5,103 bases of DNA, from positions 1 through 5,103 of the forward strand of contig JAUIHU010000388.1 in NCBI GenBank assembly GCA_030432175.1, written 5' to 3'. This document shows, one piece after another, positions 1 to 5,103 of the stretch (its first letter is position 1; each line of letters begins with the position of its first letter). Both the position numbers and the translations under genes were made by a program. The notes below the pieces were generated by a model that saw only the letters and a list, made by a program, of their open reading frames with translations, ran no database searches and was not told the origin of the DNA. The stretch is from Verrucomicrobiia bacterium (GTDB taxonomy: Bacteria > Verrucomicrobiota > Verrucomicrobiia > Limisphaerales > JAUIHU01).

Positions 1-25
1 ACAGATTTCACAGATGAACACAGAT
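1..25. repeat. Short ACAGAT repeat cluster at the window edge
   Basis: ACAGAT occurs three times, at 1-6, 10-15 and 20-25, giving steps of 9 and 10 bases. The last two copies are extended to CACAGAT. The cluster lies in non-coding DNA downstream of aroQ and may continue beyond the left edge. From memory, very similar ACAGATTTCACAGATGAACA-type strings recur in intergenic DNA of several unrelated bacterial genomes, but that was not checked here. No function is assigned. Confidence 0.55.
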
Positions 26-88
26 AGAAGAATTTTCAGAATGTACTCCTGTGTAAGTCTGATTTATCTACTGTTGCGATTTTGGGTG

Positions 89-553
89 TCAAATATTACT
101 ATTTTTTCTGTAGAGCCTGATCGCAGCCTCCAGCGCCAAGTGGTATGAATCAGCCCCGAATCCGGCAATTTGGCCCACACAGACGGCTGAGATGTAGGAT
201 GTTTTTCTGAAATCTTCACGAGCATGCACATTGGATAAGTGAAGTTCGATGGCCTGGACTTGGCTGCCAACGATCGCATCACGTAATGCGACCGACGTAT
301 GTGTATAGGCTCCTGCGTTCAGCAAAACAAAATCCGCTTCATGTCTCGCAGCTTGTATCCAATCCACGAGGCGCCCTTCTGAATTCGATTGATAAAAACT
401 CAGTACTGGTTTTTCCGGATACTCCTGAGCTTGATCCTGGAGAGATTTCTCGATGTCAGCCAAAGTCTGACTCCCGTAAATGCCCGGCTCGCGTTCTCCG
501 AGCAGATTCAGGTTAGGGCCATTGATAATCCAGATTTTTGGGTTCTGATTCAT
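89..553 (-). CDS. aroQ: 3-dehydroquinate dehydratase, type II
   Basis: This 154-residue cytoplasmic enzyme converts 3-dehydroquinate to 3-dehydroshikimate, the third step of the shikimate pathway to chorismate and aromatic amino acids. The length is normal for type II enzymes, which form dodecamers. The N-terminal signature INGPNLNLLGEREP (residues 10-23) is followed by the catalytic tyrosine Y26 in IYG, with R21 on the mobile loop. QSNSEGRLVDWI (55-66), NAGAYTHTSVALRD (79-92) and IELHLSNVHAREDFR (102-116) supply the substrate-binding and catalytic residues, including N79, E103, H105 and R112. No key residue is missing. The open frame extends upstream to 766, but the ATG at 553 is chosen because the conserved domain begins just after it and the upstream part overlaps the preceding gene out of frame. 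The ATG lies 2 bases after that gene's TGA (TGAATATG), which suggests translational coupling. Only a distant GGAAG resembles a Shine-Dalgarno site. Confidence 0.96.
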   Translation of the reverse strand: MNQNPKIWIINGPNLNLLGEREPGIYGSQTLADIEKSLQDQAQEYPEKPVLSFYQSNSEGRLVDWIQAARHEADFVLLNAGAYTHTSVALRDAIVGSQVQAIELHLSNVHAREDFRKTSYISAVCVGQIAGFGADSYHLALEAAIRLYRKNSNI

Positions 554-555
554 AT

Positions 556-1992
556 TCAGGTTGTCGCTTCCGCTATTTCGTTTTGCCTGGAAATCTCTCC
601 ATAGAGCAACCCCAGCCAGATAAACGCAGGCCATGCAATGCCTGGGACGTATAAACCAAATTCGACCAGACTTTGCAAAGCCCAACCCAACGCCCCGATC
701 CAGACACCCAGAATCAGAGGGCGATTCCAGAGATTGGTGCGACGCCAGGCTGCGAAAAGAATCCAACTGATCCAGGCGACATAAGTCATCGCGCCGATCA
801 ACCCGGAGTCTGATGCCTGTTGCAGGTAATCATTGTGCGCCAGTCGGGTCATTTCCCAATCGGGTTCCTTGCGCTCCGCATAATACAGATCAAATGTGCC
901 AGGGCCCGCTCCCCAAACCGGATGATCTTTCCACTCTTCTACAGCTGCAGACCAGTAACCAAACCTGGCCCCAACACTTGTGGCGCCATCCGCGAAAAAG
1001 GAGGCGTATTTAATGAAAAAGGCGGAGAGTCCGATAACCAGTCCAACAGTTAACGCTCCCCATTTTAGCTTTCCAGGAGTAGGGGAAAGGATCCACAAAA
1101 CCCCAATCTGCGCCATGGCAATGAGCCAGCCGGCTTTAGATCCGGACCACACGAGGCAGGCCAGACCCGTGAGGGTCAGAATGAGAGCAGTTAGTGGCAA
1201 CGCACGGGTCATTCCGCTCTCTTGACGCACATGCTTTTTGGCCTGCAGCAAGAATCCAGTCACAGCTGGAAGAATCATTAAAATAGCTCCAGCGAATGCA
1301 TTGGGATAAAAGTAAGTTCCAAAAATTCGATTTTTCCCAATCCTCTCCAGGTATTCTGGCGGAAGCGCTTCCAACATTTCGGGAGATTCATATAACAATT
1401 GGCGCGTCGCTTCCAAACCTCCAAAATACTGTTCAATCCCGGTGCGCATTGTCCACACGAGGCCTAAAATGACAGGAACCCAGAACATCCAGATCAGGTT
1501 ACCTGGAGATTGTTCGCTCCTGGATTTGTTTGATGAAGCATGAAAGTCCAGAATGTTCAACTTGGAAGCCATCAGGAAGCACATTCCGCAAAGAACAAAA
1601 TGGATCAAGGTGGATTCGGATTTTTCAAGGTGACGACTTTGAATGGAGGCCAGGCACTGCCACAAGACCCAGGCCAGAGGAGTGCAAAATAACAACTGCA
1701 GGCAGCGTTTTTTCCATTTAGCTCCAGAATTTATTACAGCTGCGGGAGATACAAAAGCAATGGCAAGAATTCCCGTCAGGGCAGCTAATGTGATGATATA
1801 AAAATCGCCCCATTCCAAAGGCCAAGTGAAATAAATCCACTCTGAAAGGTTCGTCGGTCGAGTGATTAACTGGTTGAGAGAGACTGGAGTTCCAAATTTC
1901 GCCAGACTCAACAGCATCAGTATGCCCATGCCCAATGTCAGCAATAAAATAGGGATCGATGCGTAGGGAGATTTCCTGGATTTCTGAGGCAT
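556..1992 (-). CDS. O-antigen ligase / Wzy polymerase-family membrane protein
   Basis: This 478-residue inner-membrane protein has roughly ten to twelve hydrophobic segments (for example near residues 11-31, 64-84, 97-115, 127-147, 167-183, 232-250, 264-303, 310-328, 398-417, 425-441 and 451-466). The Wzy_C-type pattern is clear. GTYFYPNAFAG is at 225-235, SGSKAGW at 283-289, and an arginine in GARFGYW at 341-347. VWGAGPGTF (359-367) is followed by RLAHNDYLQQASDSGLIG (383-400), the periplasmic loop histidine motif typical of the family. Members transfer or polymerise undecaprenyl-linked glycans (WaaL ligases, Wzy polymerases, pilin glycosylases), and sequence alone does not separate these roles. 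No glycosyltransferase or LPS gene is nearby, so the substrate is unknown. The ATG at 1992 follows the holB stop by 21 bases and has no visible Shine-Dalgarno site. The C-terminus ends 2 bases before aroQ. Family assignment is firm; the exact activity is open. Confidence 0.88.
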   Translation of the reverse strand: MPQKSRKSPYASIPILLLTLGMGILMLLSLAKFGTPVSLNQLITRPTNLSEWIYFTWPLEWGDFYIITLAALTGILAIAFVSPAAVINSGAKWKKRCLQLLFCTPLAWVLWQCLASIQSRHLEKSESTLIHFVLCGMCFLMASKLNILDFHASSNKSRSEQSPGNLIWMFWVPVILGLVWTMRTGIEQYFGGLEATRQLLYESPEMLEALPPEYLERIGKNRIFGTYFYPNAFAGAILMILPAVTGFLLQAKKHVRQESGMTRALPLTALILTLTGLACLVWSGSKAGWLIAMAQIGVLWILSPTPGKLKWGALTVGLVIGLSAFFIKYASFFADGATSVGARFGYWSAAVEEWKDHPVWGAGPGTFDLYYAERKEPDWEMTRLAHNDYLQQASDSGLIGAMTYVAWISWILFAAWRRTNLWNRPLILGVWIGALGWALQSLVEFGLYVPGIAWPAFIWLGLLYGEISRQNEIAEATT

Positions 1993-2002
1993 GGTTTGGG
2001 TT

Positions 2003-2022
2003 TAAATCTAAATCTAAAATCT
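2003..2022. repeat. AAATCT micro-repeat in the holB-ligase gap
   Basis: AAATCT occurs at 2004-2009, 2010-2015 and 2017-2022, the last copy falling within the final codons of holB. The repeat fills most of the 21-base gap before the ligase-like gene and occupies the position where a ribosome binding site would be expected. It may be a simple AT-rich slippage tract; no function is claimed. Confidence 0.45.
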
Positions 2023-3099
2023 CAATTCAAGCAGAGCGGTTTCAAGCGTCAAATTCTGGTCTGCATTGGTGGATAAACGGATCTGGGTTTTTTCAAGAAT
2101 TTCCAGGTTATGTCTCGCTTGAGCGCTATTGATTCTTCCGGCCAAAGTGTGAGTGGAATCGGCTAGCTCAGGAAAGTACAGGATTGAGGAAAGCTCTGGG
2201 GATATATCTGCAGGCAGCGCAACGCTATTGCCGGAATATTCCAAAGCGATCCAGACATCTCTCAACCAATATGTCAGTCCCTGAATCAGAGATTCTCTGG
2301 ATTTTCTATACTCAGCCTCGATAATCCCGTTCATTTCAGTCTCAAGTTTCTTGCGATGCGCTGGTTCCAGTTCATAGTCTTCGCTGAGTGGCGAGGCTTC
2401 CATTTGTTCCTCCTGAATGATCTCCCGTCTTTCTTGAAGTGTCTTAGTCAAATCTCCAAGAAACCGGTACCTCGCAAAGAGCCCTTCATGGTTTGCCATG
2501 GCGGCTTGCGCCAGTTTTTGGGTCCATTTTCGCTGTTCTTCTGTAACCAGAGACGCGCCTAGCCCTCCACAGGCTACACGCTGACATCGGGACACCAGGG
2601 TATCCAAAACCGCATCCGGCTGCGTGGAGGTTAGGATCAGTACAGACTTTTTCGGAGGTTCTTCGAGTGTTTTGAGAAATGTATTGGCCGCTTCCCGGTT
2701 CATTCTTTCAGCGGATTCCACAACGCCAACTTTAAAAGGAGATCCCAGCGGGCTCAGGAAGATTTCCCGACTGAGGTCTCGCATTTGTTGAATGGTAATC
2801 ATTCTCAGTCGGGAAGATGGACGGATCCAGTGGGTGTTGGGAGATCTTCCACGTTCCACATCCCGACATTGTTGGCATTCGTCACAAAACTCCAGGTTGA
2901 CGCCGGATTCGCTTACTAATGGCGGGTTGGAGCAATGCAGGGTTTTGGACAATGAAGTGGCGGCCAGCCGCACGTCTAATTCGGATCCGGTCAATAGATA
3001 GGCATGCGCCAGTCTATTCCTTTCCAGACTTTTCCGAATCAGTTCCGGAAGCGGGGCTGGATTCGAATTGATTTCATGATTTGACTCCATTGGGTTCAT
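2014..3099 (-). CDS. holB: DNA polymerase III delta-prime subunit (clamp loader)
   Basis: This 361-residue protein belongs to the AAA+ delta-prime/DnaX-like family. It acts in the clamp-loader complex that places the beta sliding clamp on primed DNA. Residues 20-40 (around RLAHAYLLTG) match the family's N-terminus. Four cysteines, C56, C72, C75 and C78 (the last three in CDECQQC), form the expected zinc module. TFLKTLEEPP (140-149) and VSRCQ (169-173, the SRC arginine-finger motif) are diagnostic. The nucleotide loop is degenerate (GSELDVRLAATS, no GKT), as is usual for delta-prime, which does not hydrolyse ATP. A highly charged stretch at about 221-269 looks like an insertion before the C-terminal collar domain. 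The open frame continues to 3375, inside xylA on the other strand, so an internal start is needed. ATG 3099 is preferred because GGTG sits 5 bases upstream. ATG 3090 (358 residues) and ATG 3216 (400 residues) are alternatives; residues upstream of 3099 look unconserved. It is first of the minus-strand trio. Confidence 0.9.
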   Translation of the reverse strand: MNPMESNHEINSNPAPLPELIRKSLERNRLAHAYLLTGSELDVRLAATSLSKTLHCSNPPLVSESGVNLEFCDECQQCRDVERGRSPNTHWIRPSSRLRMITIQQMRDLSREIFLSPLGSPFKVGVVESAERMNREAANTFLKTLEEPPKKSVLILTSTQPDAVLDTLVSRCQRVACGGLGASLVTEEQRKWTQKLAQAAMANHEGLFARYRFLGDLTKTLQERREIIQEEQMEASPLSEDYELEPAHRKKLETEMNGIIEAEYRKSRESLIQGLTYWLRDVWIALEYSGNSVALPADISPELSSILYFPELADSTHTLAGRINSAQARHNLEILEKTQIRLSTNADQNLTLETALLELRF

Positions 3100-3163
3100 C
3101 AACACACCAATAAAGGAGCGATTTTTCAAGCTCGGCAAGCAAATACAGAACTCAGGATTCGGC

Positions 3164-3191
3164 TTTGCATTTCCTTTACGATCGCGATAAT
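3164..3191 (+). promoter_or_regulatory. Possible sigma-70-like promoter for xylA
   Basis: TTTGCA (3164-3169, 4 of 6 matches to TTGACA) and GATAAT (3186-3191, 5 of 6 to TATAAT) are separated by 16 bases. This would start transcription near 3198, about 40 bases before the xylA ATG. An 8-base palindrome, ATCGCGAT (3181-3188), overlaps the -10 element and could be an operator half-signal or chance. No convincing promoter was found for the opposite strand, although holB must start in or upstream of the same region. Confidence 0.35.
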
Positions 3192-3240
3192 GTCCCGCAT
3201 CATTTGAATCTAACATCAATTTTTTAACGACAAAGTAACT

Positions 3241-4566
3241 ATGGCTAAAGCGGTTAAATCGGCGTTTGCGAAGGTAAAACCAATCGCCTACGAGGGGCCG
3301 GATTCTAAAAATCCCCTGGCATTCAAACATTACAATCCTGAAGAAATCATCGAAGGTAAATCGATGGAGGATCATCTCCGTTTCTCAGTGGTTTACTGGC
3401 ATACATTCCGGAACCCGCTTTCTGATCCATTCGGCGCTGGCACAGCTCTCCGTCCCTGGGAAGATGGAACGGATTCTGTTCGTAATGCTCAAAACCGGGT
3501 CAAAGTTGCTTTCGAGTTCATGGAGAAACTGGGCGCTCCTTATTATGCGTTTCATGATCGAGACGTCGCTCCGGAAGGCGCTACATTGAAACAGTCCAAT
3601 CGTAATCTGGACCTGGTTGCTAAAGTTCTTGATGAAGAACAGGAACGTACCGGGATCAAACTTTTATGGGGAACAGCGAATTTGTTTTCTCATCCACGTT
3701 ACGCACACGGCGCTGCTACCAGTTGTAATGCAGATGTTTTTGCTTACGCGGCTTCTCAAGTGAAGAAGGCGATGGAAGTCACTCATGAACTGGGTGGTGA
3801 AGGTTATACTTTCTGGGGTGGTCGAGAGGGGTATGCGACTTTGTACAACACAGATATGAAGCGAGAGTTGGACCACTTGGCGCGTTTGCTTCATATGGCC
3901 GTGGATTACAAAAAGAAAATCGGATTCAAAGGTCAGTTCTACATTGAGCCGAAACCAAAAGAGCCCACCAAGCACCAATATGACTCTGACGCTGCCGCCT
4001 GCTTAAATTTCCTGCGCGAGTACGATTTGCTGGAGCATTTTAAACTGAACCTCGAAACCAACCACGCCACTTTGGCTGGGCACACGATGGCTCATGAAAT
4101 GGATGTTTCTATTGGAGCCAACGCTCTGGGTTCCATTGATGCCAATACAGGGGACGCACTATTAGGATGGGATACAGATCAGTTTCCTACAGACTTTTAC
4201 CTCACAACCCAGTGCATGCTGGCGATTTTGAAAATGGGAGGATTCACCACTGGTGGTGTTAATTTTGACGCCAAGGTACGTCGTGAAAGTTTTGAGCCCA
4301 TTGACCTGTTCCACGCTCATATCGGTGGAATGGATGCGTTTGCTCGTGGATTAAGAATCGCTGCCGCAATTCGCGAGGATGGGCGACTCGAGGAATTTGT
4401 GAAAGATCGTTACTCTTCCTGGGACGAGGGCATTGGCGCCAAGATTGAGTCTGGGAAAGCCAGCTTTGATGATTGTGAGAAGTATATGCTCAAGAAAGGC
4501 AATGCTGCCAAAAATACTTCCGGACGTCAGGAGTATCTGGAAAATCTCATTAACGAATTTATTTGA
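3241..4566 (+). CDS. xylA: Xylose isomerase (class II)
   Basis: This 441-residue cytoplasmic enzyme interconverts D-xylose and D-xylulose (family members also isomerise glucose to fructose). It is a TIM barrel that normally forms a tetramer with two divalent metals. The length and the long N-terminal region fit class II enzymes such as that of Thermotoga. The catalytic pair H105 and D108 lies in FHDRD (104-108). Metal ligands and active-site residues are all present: E236 and K238 in IEPKPKEPTKHQY (235-247), E272 and H275 in LETNHATLAGH (271-281), D300 in GSIDAN, D311 and D313 in GWDTDQFPT (309-317), and D343 in NFDAKVRR (341-348). WGTANLFSHPRY (143-154) and YTFWGGREGY (189-198) are also family signatures. 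The ATG at 3241 places the conserved NPLAFKHYNP (24-33) at the usual depth. The leader AACGACAAAGTAACT has no clear Shine-Dalgarno site. The gene stands alone, with its own terminator; no kinase, transporter or regulator accompanies it here. Confidence 0.98.
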   Translation: MAKAVKSAFAKVKPIAYEGPDSKNPLAFKHYNPEEIIEGKSMEDHLRFSVVYWHTFRNPLSDPFGAGTALRPWEDGTDSVRNAQNRVKVAFEFMEKLGAPYYAFHDRDVAPEGATLKQSNRNLDLVAKVLDEEQERTGIKLLWGTANLFSHPRYAHGAATSCNADVFAYAASQVKKAMEVTHELGGEGYTFWGGREGYATLYNTDMKRELDHLARLLHMAVDYKKKIGFKGQFYIEPKPKEPTKHQYDSDAAACLNFLREYDLLEHFKLNLETNHATLAGHTMAHEMDVSIGANALGSIDANTGDALLGWDTDQFPTDFYLTTQCMLAILKMGGFTTGGVNFDAKVRRESFEPIDLFHAHIGGMDAFARGLRIAAAIREDGRLEEFVKDRYSSWDEGIGAKIESGKASFDDCEKYMLKKGNAAKNTSGRQEYLENLINEFI

Positions 4567-4574
4567 TCCTGATC

Positions 4575-4626
4575 AACCAGCCTGCTCCTGGATGACTCCA
4601 TCCAGAGCAGGCTGGTTTTGATTTTC
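4575..4626 (+). terminator. Intrinsic terminator downstream of xylA
   Basis: The left arm (4575-4594) and right arm (4599-4617) form a 19-base-pair stem with a single bulged C in the left arm and a 4-base loop (ACTC, 4595-4598). TTTTGATTTTC follows on the plus strand. It begins 8 bases after the xylA stop. The minus-strand side lacks a good T tract, so it mainly serves xylA, though the stem could also help insulate the convergent gene ending at 4646. Confidence 0.92.
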
Positions 4627-4645
4627 GTATCCTCAACCCAACAAC

Positions 4646-5103
4646 TTACTCCCCGCTGCTGACCCCACTCCATTTCCGATCTCTCGCTGTCAAAGCGTGA
4701 GCGCCACTCCAGCGGGTGTTGTATTGCTTCATGAGGCGGTCGCTTTCAAAAGCGGGTCGCTTTTCTTTTCCATAGAGCTGATCATTCATACCAGTCCATG
4801 GCAATGGTTCGATCTTCAATCCAGCTCGAACATGGTAATCGGCGTCTTTATCCCAGCCGACGGAATACAGGAAAAAGGATCTCTCAAATCCATCTGGCAA
4901 TATAGGTAATGATTCGGCATTGAATCTTACTGCCAATTCATCCCCGGCATTTAATATAGCCAAAGCCTGGTCCGTTTCATTCACCAGTTCACTGACTTCT
5001 CCGTAACGTGTAACCCAGCCTTCGAGGCGCCGCTGCCACTTGGCTTCTGATCCAACTACCGAATAATCAGGAGTTAACGGAAATGTCCAAGGCAAATCCA
5101 GAT
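4646..5103 (-). CDS. C-terminus of an ASPIC/UnbV (CRTAC1-like) protein, partial
   Basis: Only the last 151 residues are visible; the reading frame is open to the right edge, so the start lies outside the window. The TTG at 5095 is an internal leucine (DLPWTF), not a start. The segment has the run seen in ASPIC/UnbV proteins: VTRYGEVSELV, then DQALAILNAGDELAVRFNA, then LPDGFERSFFLYSVGWDKDADYHV, then EPLPWTGM, and finally KQYNTRW close to the end. From knowledge of the family, such proteins usually carry upstream FG-GAP/VCBS beta-propeller repeats, often with TPR repeats and a signal peptide, and act at or outside the cell envelope; none of that part is visible here. Their biochemical role is poorly known. 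It converges on xylA with 79 bases between the stops. No separate terminator of its own is clear. Family call is fairly sure; function is not assigned. Confidence 0.75.
   Translation of the reverse strand, partial: LDLPWTFPLTPDYSVVGSEAKWQRRLEGWVTRYGEVSELVNETDQALAILNAGDELAVRFNAESLPILPDGFERSFFLYSVGWDKDADYHVRAGLKIEPLPWTGMNDQLYGKEKRPAFESDRLMKQYNTRWSGAHALTARDRKWSGVSSGE

Noticed and set aside
37..61. Possible hairpin (CAGA...TCTG) downstream of aroQ that could be its terminator
   Set aside because: Only 4 and 5 base pairs separated by an internal loop, two of them wobble pairs, and no T tract follows on the minus strand.
554..766. N-terminal extension of aroQ to a start at 766
   Set aside because: It overlaps the ligase-like gene out of frame, shows no similarity to the enzyme, and the family's domain begins right after the ATG at 553.
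3205..3237. Minus-strand promoter for holB (TTGTCG, 15-base gap, TAGATT)
   Set aside because: Both boxes are weak, the spacing is short, and the region is AT-rich enough to give such matches by chance.
3100..3375. N-terminal extension of holB into xylA
   Set aside because: The extra residues are not like any delta-prime N-terminus, and the longest form would overlap the 5' end of xylA on the opposite strand.
3664..3978. Open frame of 104 codons on the minus strand inside xylA
   Set aside because: It is fully antisense to conserved catalytic motifs of xylA and its translation resembles no known family.

Overview
The window looks like ordinary, densely coding bacterial chromosome of moderate GC. 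It holds four complete protein genes and the end of a fifth. The source is probably a Gram-negative, heterotrophic bacterium. The coding styles (a class II xylose isomerase, an ASPIC/UnbV-type secreted protein, and a delta-prime clamp-loader subunit with a long charged insertion) remind me of marine Verrucomicrobiota (Opitutae-like), but that placement is inference from memory and was not searched.

Layout. Positions 1-88 are non-coding and start with a short ACAGAT-type repeat. Three genes then lie head to tail on the minus strand. In transcription order they are the DNA polymerase III delta-prime subunit (holB, 3099 to 2014), a polytopic O-antigen ligase/polymerase-family membrane protein (1992 to 556), and type II 3-dehydroquinate dehydratase (aroQ, 553 to 89). 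The gaps are 21 and 2 bases, so they probably form one transcription unit, although they serve unrelated processes: replication, envelope polysaccharide assembly and aromatic amino acid synthesis. A 141-base divergent intergenic region (3100-3240) separates this unit from xylA (3241-4566, plus strand). It carries a plausible sigma-70-like promoter for xylA. xylA appears monocistronic: it ends at a very strong hairpin terminator (4575-4626), and no xylose kinase, transporter or regulator is visible. A convergent minus-strand gene enters from the right edge and ends at 4646. It encodes the C-terminus of an ASPIC/UnbV (CRTAC1-like) protein.

No RNA gene, CRISPR array, insertion sequence or defence system is visible. 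I found no convincing new system. The points most worth a second look are the short repeat at the left edge, the unusual grouping of an O-antigen ligase-like gene between holB and aroQ, the charged insertion in HolB, and the lack of strong Shine-Dalgarno sequences at all four gene starts.
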